Shown here: in pieces, positions 7,643 through 15,562 of the stretch
Layout of the letters: the number at the start of each line of letters is the position of its first letter
Position numbering within the stretch: the first letter of the stretch is position 1
Assembly: GCA_023412665.1 (NCBI GenBank)
Contig: JAEZCA010000047.1
Span: 1 to 26,463, forward strand
Reading direction: 5' to 3'
DNA from: Bacillota bacterium
GTDB taxonomy: Bacteria > Bacillota > Clostridia > Acetivibrionales > DTU013
DNA: 26,463 nucleotides
Translations under genes and position numbers: made by a program
The notes under the pieces: generated by a model
The model's database searches: none
What the model was told of the DNA's origin: nothing
The model's input: the letters and a program-made list of their open reading frames with translations, nothing else

Positions 7643-8122
7643 TCAGCCGGCAATTGTTTTTGCAAAGCTGCTGATCGTACCCTCCGATAGCCTTGCATAG
7701 CCATCTTTTACTCCGATAAAAACTCGAAGTATCAACTTAGTGAAGAAGTCTAATTTGTCCCAGTACAGCTCTCCTCCGATAACCTCCATGACAGTTGCCC
7801 GACTGCACAACTCGCCCGGGAACACAGATGCAAGCATTTCCTTTCTTTTTTCAGTGTTCTCTTCTCCCGCGCACAGGAACAGACCAAGTCTTTTCTCCTT
7901 CAGCGCATCAATATTCTGTGTCATGAAACTGTTGACTTCCTTCAGTGTCTTACCTGCGTATACCGGTCCTCCGAGAATAACAGCGTCATAATGTGACAGA
8001 TCGGGAGCTTCTCCTTTTGACAAATTTACTGCGCCAAACCCGGCAGGAAGCTTGGATTGCAGCATCTTTACAGCTTTTTCCGTACATCCGTACTTTGTAC
8101 CATAAATAATGATTCCTTTCAT
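7643..8122 (-). CDS. Flavodoxin-domain protein (flavodoxin_5/HemG-like)
   Basis: 159 residues from the ATG at 8122, which follows GGGAGG by seven bases; a TTG 15 bases upstream overlaps that site and is unlikely. The FMN phosphate loop is visible in the first beta-alpha unit (IIIYGTKYGCTEKAV), followed by VILGGPVYAGKTLKEV and LFLCAGEE, as in short-chain flavodoxins related to protoporphyrinogen oxidase HemG. It should carry non-covalent FMN and shuttle electrons in the cytoplasm; HemG activity is not implied by the fold alone. It is the first gene of the flavodoxin > TetR > ApbE > FMN-binding operon. Confidence 0.85.
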   Translation of the reverse strand: MKGIIIYGTKYGCTEKAVKMLQSKLPAGFGAVNLSKGEAPDLSHYDAVILGGPVYAGKTLKEVNSFMTQNIDALKEKRLGLFLCAGEENTEKRKEMLASVFPGELCSRATVMEVIGGELYWDKLDFFTKLILRVFIGVKDGYARLSEGTISSFAKTIAG

Positions 8123-8210
8123 AATAAACCCTCCCAATTACCGCATTTCCTTATTCTTTATTATTGATTCTTTTAACATATTCCGCATTTTCTTATGTTT
8201 ATTGTTTGCT

Positions 8211-8240
8211 TATGAATGAATATTTTTTTATTCATTCATA
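8211..8240. promoter_or_regulatory. 12-bp palindrome, likely TetR operator
   Basis: TATGAATGAATA (8211-8222) and its exact complement (8229-8240) flank six T. It begins at the -10 of the flavodoxin promoter and covers the predicted start site. TGAATGA/TCATTCA half-sites are known from TetR-type operators such as FadR of Bacillus, though with shorter spacing there. Confidence 0.65.
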
Positions 8241-8269
8241 TAATAACATAGTTATATTCCAACTGTCAA
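8240..8269 (-). promoter_or_regulatory. Promoter of the flavodoxin/TetR/ApbE operon
   Basis: Minus strand: -35 TTGACA (8269-8264), 18-base spacer, -10 TATTAT (8245-8240) with an extended TG one base before it (8248-8247). Predicted transcription starts near 8233, inside the palindrome. Confidence 0.7.
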
Positions 8270-8312
8270 TAACTAGTAATAAATATTCAAATTATGCGTA
8301 TCATGGAACGGC

Positions 8313-11201
8313 TCATGGAAACAGAAATGATACCTCATACTGATCAAGCATGTTCTTGTACCAGCTTTGCGTCTTCTTCTCCGCTTCCTTGAACTCTGCC
8401 ACAGCAGTCTTCCTGTCCACTTCCCCGTTGGTATACGCTCTGGTCTTATTCATCCATTCACCGAAAATTATAACCTCAAGGCCGCCGTAATCATGCTTTC
8501 CGCCGGGTGTATCCAAAACGTCGTATATTACCGGGTTGATATTCTGCCCGCCCAGAAAGTCAATATTACATTTGGTATTTTTCAGTATTGTTCCGGAGAC
8601 CACAGCCTTCTTTCCTCCATAAATTCGGTAAAGCTGGCTGCCTTTATCATATAAGGCGTCATTAGCCAGTTGATACTGAAGCCCTTCTTCGGAGCAATCC
8701 AGTGTCAGCCATTCGATAAGAGGTCCCAGTGCTTTTTTATTGGGAGAATCCTTGTTGACCATAATACCGGTATCAAAGGCCGCCTTGATTTTAAACGGCG
8801 GCACACATATTGCCCAGTCACCGGCGGTACTCTTGAGATAATGATCGGATTCTGTATAGGCTTTGAAATACTCAAACGGTAAGACAAAGCCAAATACAGG
8901 CTTGTCACCTATACCGTTCAGCATGTTGCTCCATCCATCATTCCATGGCTGCTCATCCTTCATATAGCCATTGTCGAACATCTGCTTCGAAATATCCATG
9001 AATTCCTGCCACTTTGGATTTACATCATAGCCTTTGTCAGCCGCCTGACCGGAAGCCGGGATACCGGTATCGATCATTCCGGCGATATCTCCACATCCCG
9101 GCACAATATAGATGCCATGCTCTTTCAGTGTCTGTGCCGCTTGCAGGAAACTGTCCCATTTATCGCTGCCTGCGCCGATGATCTCTGCGATCCTGTCCGG
9201 ATCATCCGTTCCCCAAACGCCATTTGCAATGGAGCGCCGGTACATAAATACATTTACACCTGCCTGATACGGCAGCGCGATCACTTCACCATCCGGATTC
9301 GTTCCCGCATCGATCACATACTGTGGGATACCAGCCTTTTGTATATCGGCGTCAATATCGATGCCCAGTTCCTTATATGTACTTGCGTGTTTGGAATACT
9401 CCCCCTTGATCATCTCATGGGAATATGTATCAGGGACGCAGTATATATCCACCACTTGCCCTCCGCTGCTTTGCATGTTGTCATTTATCGCACCAAGGGT
9501 ACTGAAATTGTCGACCATAGCATAATAATACCAGTTCACCTTGAAATTAAACTCCGGATGACCTTTAGCATATTGCTTTATCAACTCCGGCAGCTCTTCG
9601 TCATACGAATATACATTCAGTTCTCTCGTTCCAATGAGAGAGTAAAGTATTCCGTCGGCTGAGTAATCAAACCCGTTCACCTTGAACATGTCCTCCCAGC
9701 CCTGTTCATACTCCTTTACTGCCTTTTGATAGTCTGCAACAGCGGTCTTTTTGTCCTTATCCCCTCTGAGATACGCCTCTGTCTCATAATACCAAAGCCT
9801 GAAAAGGTCCATACCGGGAGAATGATGCTTGCCGGCCGGCATTTGCAGCGCTGCATATATCAAAGCATTTATGTTTTGTCCATCCAGAAAGCTATGATCA
9901 TTTTTTATGCTGTTCAAAACAGTACCTGATACGACAGCCCTTTTCCCGCCATATTTCTGCTGCCCGGCACTGTCGGTATTGCTGTAGAAAGTATCATTTG
10001 CCAGACTATATTGAAGCCCTGTTTCGGAGCTGTCTAATGTGATCCATTCGATAAGGGGTCCCAGTGCATCCTTATTTGGCGAATTCCTATTGACCATGAT
10101 CCCTGTATAGTAATCCATATCCTCAAAGCCTGTATAGAAACCAGTATCCACACTGACCGGCGGCAGGCATACAGCCCAGTCACCGGCGCTCTTGAGCAGT
10201 CCTGACAGCTCTTTGATATGATTATCTGCTGTGAATGCACCAAATACAGGCTTATCACCTTCACCATTCAAGTCCTTTCTCCATTCATCCGTCCACGGCA
10301 GTGTATTTTTTGCGAAGCCCTTGTCAAGCAGGCGTTTTGAAACATCCATGTATTCTTCCCACTTTGGGTCTGCAGCATATTTTCCGTTTGAAATCAGATC
10401 GCCGGAAATCCCCGTCTCGACCAGGCCGGAAAGCTCCTTACAGTCGGGCAGCATATAGTACCCGTGTTCCTTCAAGGTTTGCGCCGACTCCAGGAACCTG
10501 TCCCATTTTCCTGTGCCTGAGCCAATGATATCAGTAACCCTATCCGGATCGTCGGTTCCCCATACGTCCCTGGCAATAGAGCGGCGATACACGAAAAGGT
10601 TGACATTCTTTTTATATGGAAGTGCTATCAATTCCCCTTTTGGATTAGTTCCCGCTTCTACGATATTCTGCGGGATATCGGCCTTTTTAACGGCAGAGTC
10701 AACATCGATGCCCAACTCTTTATAAGTACTTGCAAAACCAGAATAGCCTCCCTTGATATACCACTGTGAATATGTAGCTGGGACGCAGTAAAGGTCCACC
10801 TGGCTTCCCTCACCGTTTTGCAGGCTGTAGTTCAAATCATAGAAAAAGTCCTTGTCATTTTCGCGGCAGACTATATTAAAGTCGAACTCCGGATGCATTT
10901 TTGCATATTGCCTCACTATTATGTCAAGTTCCTTATCGAAGGTGAATATGGTCAATTGCTTCTTCCCGGCGGAGGTGTCCCCGTCCTCCGGATCGGAATC
11001 TCCTCCTGCTGCGCCCGGGCTCAGCCCGTTGCCATTTCCGTCACCTGTTCCGGAAGCACCGTCTGTTGTGCTCTGATCCCCATTTGCCTGCGAAATATAG
11101 CCGATTGCAGAACTATGTGTCAAAATCACTGCAATGGCAGCAACGACAGCAACGATAAGGATAATAACCGATGCGGTAATGATGCGTTTTTTCAAGTCCA
11201 T
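8313..11201 (-). CDS. Membrane-anchored protein with two tandem solute-binding domains
   Basis: 962 residues. One membrane helix at about 7-27 (basic residues before it) is followed by a G/D/S-rich linker (35-80) and two homologous domains, about 82-503 and 526-945. Each repeats the same landmarks: VD(L/I)YCVP, TYKELGID(V/I)D, ALPY, YRRSIA, VWGTDDPDR, AQTLKEHG, LGPLIEW(I/L)TLD, AVVSGT and GQNIN. The pattern resembles extracellular solute-binding proteins of ABC importers, but no lipobox and no permease or ATPase gene is present. The start ATG follows AAAGAGG. It lies 157 bases after a paralogue with one such domain plus LRRs. Binding of a sugar or peptide ligand outside the cell is inferred only. 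Confidence 0.82.
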   Translation of the reverse strand: MDLKKRIITASVIILIVAVVAAIAVILTHSSAIGYISQANGDQSTTDGASGTGDGNGNGLSPGAAGGDSDPEDGDTSAGKKQLTIFTFDKELDIIVRQYAKMHPEFDFNIVCRENDKDFFYDLNYSLQNGEGSQVDLYCVPATYSQWYIKGGYSGFASTYKELGIDVDSAVKKADIPQNIVEAGTNPKGELIALPYKKNVNLFVYRRSIARDVWGTDDPDRVTDIIGSGTGKWDRFLESAQTLKEHGYYMLPDCKELSGLVETGISGDLISNGKYAADPKWEEYMDVSKRLLDKGFAKNTLPWTDEWRKDLNGEGDKPVFGAFTADNHIKELSGLLKSAGDWAVCLPPVSVDTGFYTGFEDMDYYTGIMVNRNSPNKDALGPLIEWITLDSSETGLQYSLANDTFYSNTDSAGQQKYGGKRAVVSGTVLNSIKNDHSFLDGQNINALIYAALQMPAGKHHSPGMDLFRLWYYETEAYLRGDKDKKTAVADYQKAVKEYEQGWEDMFKVNGFDYSADGILYSLIGTRELNVYSYDEELPELIKQYAKGHPEFNFKVNWYYYAMVDNFSTLGAINDNMQSSGGQVVDIYCVPDTYSHEMIKGEYSKHASTYKELGIDIDADIQKAGIPQYVIDAGTNPDGEVIALPYQAGVNVFMYRRSIANGVWGTDDPDRIAEIIGAGSDKWDSFLQAAQTLKEHGIYIVPGCGDIAGMIDTGIPASGQAADKGYDVNPKWQEFMDISKQMFDNGYMKDEQPWNDGWSNMLNGIGDKPVFGFVLPFEYFKAYTESDHYLKSTAGDWAICVPPFKIKAAFDTGIMVNKDSPNKKALGPLIEWLTLDCSEEGLQYQLANDALYDKGSQLYRIYGGKKAVVSGTILKNTKCNIDFLGGQNINPVIYDVLDTPGGKHDYGGLEVIIFGEWMNKTRAYTNGEVDRKTAVAEFKEAEKKTQSWYKNMLDQYEVSFLFP

Positions 11202-11278
11202 AATACCTCTTTGCTATTGATATATAAATCATATCACTTGAATACATATTATGGAATACCCGCCTGCTATAAAGGCGC

Positions 11279-11299
11279 TTTCAGCCTGAGGGGCTGAAA
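11279..11299. other. 8-bp hairpin between the two solute-binding genes
   Basis: TTTCAGCC (11279-11286) and GGCTGAAA (11292-11299) form a stem with a five-base loop. No T-run follows on either strand, so it is not a standard terminator. It lies in the 157-base spacer between two paralogous genes and could be a processing or partial attenuation site. Confidence 0.5.
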
Positions 11300-11358
11300 A
11301 TACGTAAAGAGGTGGGGCGGTGGCCCGTCTATTGCCTAGCTATAATTTATTTCATAAT

Positions 11359-13455
11359 TTATTTCCATTGAACACTATCGACATAATCTGCCGGTGACCT
11401 GTCGGTTACATCGTTTCCCGTCAAATTCAAGCTCCCCAGCTTCGTCAGCTTTTTGATGCTGCTGATGTCGCTGATCCTGTTAAATGCCAGGTCCAAGTCT
11501 TCCAGCTTCTGAAGCCCTGCCAGGCTGCTGATATCACTGATCCTATTTTCTGAAAGATATAATGTCTCCAGCCTCGATAATCCTTTCAGGCTGCTGATAT
11601 CGCTTATTCTATTGTTGTTGAGATTAAGCTCCCTCAGATATTTCATATCACCAAGACCGCTTATGTCGCTGATCATGTTTACGGACAGCTCAAGCTTTCT
11701 CAGCTTTTTAAGCTCCTTAAGACAACTGATGTCGGTAATTTGATTGTTGCTGCAATCCAGTCTTACCAGGTCTTTAAAATGTACGATATCCTCCAGGCTC
11801 TTTATGTCCCTGCCTGACAGGTCCAATTCGGTTACATTGCGCAAATAACCTTTGTCGATATCTGTTAGGATAGGCACTTGAAGTTGTTCTCTTACAGCCG
11901 CCTTGAAGTTCTCGTCTTTCCAAACTACCAGCTCTTCCAGGGAAGGATCCCTTGGCGGCAGTACCTTGCCTGTCTCCCTGACCTGACTTATAAAATCCGC
12001 GATCGCTGTGTCCCTATCCTTTTCTCCGTCAATACAGGCCTGCATCATATCCAGCCAACCGCTGTAAATGTTAGGTTCGTAGAAATTATATCTGTGCAGT
12101 CCTTTCGATCTCTTCAATGCATCATACACTAACGGGTTTATGTTTTGTCCTCCCAAAATGCTGCGGCTGCCATCCACCTTTTTCATAACTGTACCGGAGC
12201 TGACAGATAATTTCACATTATTATCCACAAGACTGCTCGTGCCGTTTGCCAGACTATATTGATACCCGTCTACGGAGCAGTCGAGAGTGATCCACTCAAC
12301 AAGAGGCCCTAACAGGTCTTTATTCGGCGAGCTCTTACTGACCAGAATACCTGAATAGTAGGGCATCCGGGTGTTGAACGGAGGAATGCATACCGCCCAG
12401 TCGCCTGCTGTTTCATCAATGCCTACGAATTGGAACATGTCTGTATATGTTACAAATCCAAACACCTTATCATTTTTTCCATTCAGGTCCTCCCGCCATT
12501 CATCAAACCAAGGCTTGGTATGCTTTATATAATCATTATCAAGCAAATACTTTGAAACATCCATAAATTCCACCCACTCCGGATCTGCTTCAAAGCTTTC
12601 AGCCGGCCCCGTAATAGAGGCTGAGGATGTATCCAGCATATATTCGAGATCGCGGAATCCGGGCACTATATAGTATCCGTTCTTTCTCAGTGTTTGCGCC
12701 GCTTCAATGAGCTTATCCCATTTTTGCGTACCCGCTCCGATGATCGCAGCTATCCTGTCCGGGTCGTCCGTACCAAATACTTCCTTTGCTACAGAGCGGC
12801 GGTACATAAATAAAGTCGTTTCCGCCAGGTAAGGAAGGGCGATCAATTCACCGTCAGGATTTGATCCATCCTCTATCAGACACTGGGGGATATCAGCCTT
12901 TCTCAGCGCTTCGTCAACATCGATACCGAGCTCCTTGTAGGTACATGCAAAGCTCGAATATTCACCTTTGATATATTGCGGGGCATAGGAGCCCGGAAAG
13001 CAATACATGTCCAGCTTGTTTCCATCTCCGCTGATAAGCGCTTCACTTGCCATGGAAACAATATCTGTCGAACTGTATAGCGATGCATCTGTGAAGAAGT
13101 TTACAGTGTAGTCAAAGTCCCAGTGTTTTTGGGCATAAAGATCGATTATCAGATTAATATCTCTGTCAGTGGAGTAAATGTTTAAACTAATCCCACCGGG
13201 ACGTTCCCCATCAGCCTGACCATCCGGAGTCTGTTCCCCGTCTTTCATACCGGTCTGCTCCTGCTCTTCGCCTGCCAAACCATGCCCGCCGTCTGTTATT
13301 GTACCGGATAAGCCATGCCCGCCGCCTGTTTCTACAGCTGCGTCCTGAATATTATTCCTTGACGCTAATATCAAACCCGCCATAGTGGACGCAATCACGA
13401 GGAAACATATAGCACCGGCAATAATATACTTTTTCATTAATGGTCTTAATTTCAT
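11359..13455 (-). CDS. Membrane-anchored solute-binding domain fused to leucine-rich repeats
   Basis: 698 residues. Membrane helix at about 9-31, G/D/E/Q-rich linker to 88, a solute-binding-like domain at about 88-490, a cap segment (VVWKDENFKAAVREQL, 510-525), then internalin-type LRRs from 545 to about 690. The repeats are about 22 residues with the core L-x-L-x-x-N-x-I-S-D-I-S-S-L, at least six copies. The binding domain carries the same family marks as its neighbours (DMYCFPGSY, GEYSSFACTYKELGIDVD, FGTDDPDR, LGGQNIN). LRRs of this kind bind proteins or surfaces. The start ATG follows GGAGGTCGGT. The likely role is surface recognition; transport is doubtful without permease genes. Confidence 0.85.
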   Translation of the reverse strand: MKLRPLMKKYIIAGAICFLVIASTMAGLILASRNNIQDAAVETGGGHGLSGTITDGGHGLAGEEQEQTGMKDGEQTPDGQADGERPGGISLNIYSTDRDINLIIDLYAQKHWDFDYTVNFFTDASLYSSTDIVSMASEALISGDGNKLDMYCFPGSYAPQYIKGEYSSFACTYKELGIDVDEALRKADIPQCLIEDGSNPDGELIALPYLAETTLFMYRRSVAKEVFGTDDPDRIAAIIGAGTQKWDKLIEAAQTLRKNGYYIVPGFRDLEYMLDTSSASITGPAESFEADPEWVEFMDVSKYLLDNDYIKHTKPWFDEWREDLNGKNDKVFGFVTYTDMFQFVGIDETAGDWAVCIPPFNTRMPYYSGILVSKSSPNKDLLGPLVEWITLDCSVDGYQYSLANGTSSLVDNNVKLSVSSGTVMKKVDGSRSILGGQNINPLVYDALKRSKGLHRYNFYEPNIYSGWLDMMQACIDGEKDRDTAIADFISQVRETGKVLPPRDPSLEELVVWKDENFKAAVREQLQVPILTDIDKGYLRNVTELDLSGRDIKSLEDIVHFKDLVRLDCSNNQITDISCLKELKKLRKLELSVNMISDISGLGDMKYLRELNLNNNRISDISSLKGLSRLETLYLSENRISDISSLAGLQKLEDLDLAFNRISDISSIKKLTKLGSLNLTGNDVTDRSPADYVDSVQWK

Positions 13456-13512
13456 ACCGACCTCCTGAAATCCACCTTATCCCGCTAAAGGCATGCCCCC
13501 ACCGTGATATAC

Positions 13513-13546
13513 CCTTATCTTTGCAGGCACTTGGCCATGTTTACCT
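13513..13546. repeat. 34-bp intergenic repeat, copy A
   Basis: This stretch matches 18204-18237 at 28 of 34 positions in the same orientation, including CCTTATCTTT and CTTGGCCATGTT. It lies about 60 bases upstream of the solute-binding/LRR gene. The function is unknown. Confidence 0.65.
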
Positions 13547-13572
13547 GTTAAATAATTAAACTTTACATCCCA

Positions 13573-13860
13573 TTACTTTTGAAATTTTTTCATAAAAATT
13601 AGATATACAAATCCTATTATTGACAGTAAGGCGAAAATTATAGTGATTAAACTTGAAGAGTGCGTGCCAGCTATAAAAATAGATGTCGGTCCATCTGCGC
13701 CACCGATTATACCTATTGATGCAGCTTTATCCGAATCAATATTAACTCTATACGATGCATACATACGTAGAAAATATTTAAAGCTTGCACTAATAAGAGT
13801 TATTAAAGTAGTTATTATAGTTAGTACAGTTATTACCTTTTTATTTGTAAATGCTTTCAT
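13573..13860 (-). CDS. Small membrane protein with decarboxylase-beta signature loop
   Basis: 95 residues: a hydrophobic helix at about 9-30, then G50-I-I-G-G-A-D-G-P-T-S-I-F62, then a second helix at about 70-89 and a basic tail. The loop is the signature of Na+-translocating decarboxylase beta subunits (OadB/GcdB type), where its aspartate takes part in Na+ transport. Full beta subunits have about 9-11 helices and 370 or more residues, so this cannot be a complete pump. It has its own AGGTGA ribosome site and an extended -10 promoter, so it looks like a real short gene rather than debris. Small proteins with this loop have been automatically labelled as decarboxylase subunits; their function is not known to me. 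Confidence 0.75.
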   Translation of the reverse strand: MKAFTNKKVITVLTIITTLITLISASFKYFLRMYASYRVNIDSDKAASIGIIGGADGPTSIFIAGTHSSSLITIIFALLSIIGFVYLIFMKKFQK

Positions 13861-13917
13861 TTTCTATTCACCTCATATCTCAACGTATTATTTTACACAT
13901 GGGAAATCCGTCATATT

Positions 13918-13926
13918 ATTATACCA
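13918..13926 (-). promoter_or_regulatory. Extended -10 promoter of the small membrane protein
   Basis: Minus strand TGGTATAAT (13926-13918) is a full extended -10. No good -35 is visible. The predicted start lies about 50 bases before the ATG at 13860. Confidence 0.55.
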
Positions 13927-13996
13927 TAAAATCCCTCAACAAGGACTATAACGAAGATTACTTCTAGTATTGCTGCTTTCATATTTTCAAAACATG

Positions 13997-14035
13997 AAAA
14001 GGCCCCTGACGGCTGTTTTACCAACTGTCAAGGGC
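13997..14035 (-). terminator. Terminator after the rubrerythrin remnant
   Basis: Minus strand GCCCTTGAC (14035-14027) pairs with GTCAGGGGC (14010-14002), with one G-T wobble, and is followed by CTTTT. It lies just after the stop of the rubrerythrin remnant and also serves the CPBP transcript. Confidence 0.65.
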
Positions 14036-14053
14036 ATTATGTTATTAATAGTA

Positions 14054-14101
14054 TTACTTCCCGATATACCTTTCAAGCAGCCCCTTAAATGCCATTCGAC
14101 A
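14054..14101 (-). pseudogene. 3' remnant of a second rubrerythrin gene
   Basis: On the minus strand this reads C-R-M-A-F-K-G-L-L-E-R-Y-I-G-K-stop. The intact rubrerythrin at 15563-16111 ends R-H-G-A-A-F-K-G-L-L-N-R-Y-F-G-K-stop, so 11 of the last 13 residues match. The remnant ends five bases after the CPBP stop and is followed by a terminator. Its codons differ from the intact gene, so it is a diverged paralogue rather than a recent copy. Clostridia such as C. acetobutylicum carry tandem reverse-rubrerythrin genes, which supports loss of a second copy here. Confidence 0.7.
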
Positions 14102-14105
14102 TTTC

Positions 14106-14801
14106 CTATTCTTTAATTGTCCTCTTTATGTAGGTGGCATAAGTAAGCGGAATAATAACTAAAAATATAGGAACTATGTACATTGATAGTTTATTTTCGA
14201 CATTAAATATTGAAAAGCTATTAAATAATGAATGAGCAATTATACATGGAACAAGTGATTTGCTCTTATAAAATATAATCACAAACAAATATCCAATTGT
14301 CATTGCGTAACATATTTGTAATAGAGTCGGAACAACATCTGCACCATTTAACAAATTTATAATATGTCCTATGCCAAAAGTAATAGAACTTACTATTATC
14401 GCACTTTTAACGCTATCTTTTGCCATCATCTTAAAAAGAAACCCTCGAAAGATAATTTCTTCTATAAAGCCAATATTAAGCATCGTTAATATGTGAAATA
14501 ATATTTCACTTGAGGTATTTTTAATGTTAAAACCATTCCAAAGATTAACGGATACAATGAGTAATAATGGAATAAAATATAAATATCTCTTTAAGTTTGT
14601 TACCTTTGTTAACCCGTAATAGGAGACTCTTTTTAAACTTATAACCAATATTAATAATGCTACGGAAAATACCGTATTTATAATCACACTTCTATAATCT
14701 GTTTTTCCAAAATTCTGCATGCTATAAGAATTAATTACCATATATAAAACGATTAGTAAAATACACATTAAAGTCTCATGCTTTTCAAATATCTTTTTCA
14801 T
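14106..14801 (-). CDS. CPBP-family intramembrane metalloprotease
   Basis: 231 residues with about seven hydrophobic segments. The three CPBP (Abi/CAAX-protease) motifs are present: E114-E115-x-x-x-R119, F142-x-x-x-H146 and H190-x-x-x-N194. These form the metal site of glutamate-type intramembrane proteases. In Gram-positive bacteria such proteins are linked to peptide processing or bacteriocin immunity, but the substrate here is unknown. The start follows the TetR stop by one base, so the two are co-transcribed. The segment is clearly more AT-rich than the Bat and flavin operons, which suggests acquisition. Confidence 0.88.
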   Translation of the reverse strand: MKKIFEKHETLMCILLIVLYMVINSYSMQNFGKTDYRSVIINTVFSVALLILVISLKRVSYYGLTKVTNLKRYLYFIPLLLIVSVNLWNGFNIKNTSSEILFHILTMLNIGFIEEIIFRGFLFKMMAKDSVKSAIIVSSITFGIGHIINLLNGADVVPTLLQICYAMTIGYLFVIIFYKSKSLVPCIIAHSLFNSFSIFNVENKLSMYIVPIFLVIIPLTYATYIKRTIKE

Positions 14802-14802
14802 T

Positions 14803-15369
14803 TTATTCTCCTTTTACAGTATAAACTGCTCCATAAAATATTTTTTCAAGTGTCTTTATTACATTTAATTCATCATAAAGTATTGTTTTATTGGCATATA
14901 AACTTGCATATCCATGAGTGAAAATGAATAAGGTGCTAAAAACTTCCTTCGCATTTTCCATTGATATGTCCAATTCTTCTTGTAGCACGGCAAGCATCGG
15001 TAGCAATTCATCCGAGTTCAGCAAATCTAGCATACCTACTCCAAAAAGCTCACTTGATTGAAACAAGAAATAGAAGATATTTCTTTCTTCTATAGCAAAT
15101 CTAATATAGTTCAATCCGATTGAAAGCATAGAATTTCCGTAATCCTGTTCCATATTCATAATATAATTTGAGTGATACTCATCTGCTTTTTTATATACAG
15201 CCCTTTTTATTTCCTCCACAGTTGCAAAATAATATAGTACTGGTTGTGTAGAACAATTTAATTGCTCCGAGATACTTCGAGCAGTAACTTTATCTACACC
15301 TTCTTTCCTAACAATCTCGAAAGCAGTATCTACTATCATTTCTTTCGTTATTTTGGCTTTGGGCGGCAT
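14803..15369 (-). CDS. TetR-family regulator of the CPBP pair
   Basis: 188 residues. The helix-turn-helix region covers about 10-50 (KITKEMIVDTAFEIVRKEG, then VTARSISEQLNCSTQPVLYYF). A C-terminal domain resembles TetR_C of the WHG type. The ATG follows AAAAAAGGAGG. The gene precedes the CPBP protease by one base and has GTTATA repeats directly downstream of its own promoter, so autoregulation is likely. The coding DNA is AT-rich, like the CPBP gene. Confidence 0.9.
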   Translation of the reverse strand: MPPKAKITKEMIVDTAFEIVRKEGVDKVTARSISEQLNCSTQPVLYYFATVEEIKRAVYKKADEYHSNYIMNMEQDYGNSMLSIGLNYIRFAIEERNIFYFLFQSSELFGVGMLDLLNSDELLPMLAVLQEELDISMENAKEVFSTLFIFTHGYASLYANKTILYDELNVIKTLEKIFYGAVYTVKGE

Positions 15370-15384
15370 AACAACCTCCTTTTT

Positions 15385-15430
15385 TATAACGTTTGTTATA
15401 TAACATACATTATATCATGTTCTTTGTCAA
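15385..15430 (-). promoter_or_regulatory. Promoter and operator of the TetR/CPBP pair
   Basis: Minus strand: TTGACA (15430-15425), 17-base spacer, TATGTT (15407-15402). Overlapping the end of it are GTTATATAAC (15395-15404, a perfect palindrome) and TATAAC (15385-15390), giving three GTTATA half-sites in 20 bases. These fit a TetR operator placed at the start site. Confidence 0.6.
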
Positions 15431-15508
15431 TAAAAAAAAAGGAGCATGTGCTATTTTTCTTTACTCCCACTTTTGCTATGTAAAAGCCTTATTTTAGGCA
15501 TAAAGAAA

Positions 15509-15535
15509 GAGGATAGAGTTTTATAGTCTACCCTC
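15509..15535 (-). terminator. Terminator after rubrerythrin
   Basis: Minus strand GAGGGTAGA (15535-15527) pairs with TCTATCCTC (15517-15509) with one G-T pair, loop nine bases, followed by TTTCTTT. It lies 28 bases after the rubrerythrin stop. Confidence 0.65.
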
Positions 15536-15562
15536 AACAAATCCTTTATTTATGCGATTTTC

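Noticed and set aside
8313..13455. Calling the solute-binding-like proteins ABC transporter components
   Set aside because: No permease or ATPase gene is present, no lipobox is visible, and two paralogues carry LRRs.
13573..13860. Calling the 95-residue protein a decarboxylase beta subunit
   Set aside because: It has one signature loop and two helices, far short of the full subunit.
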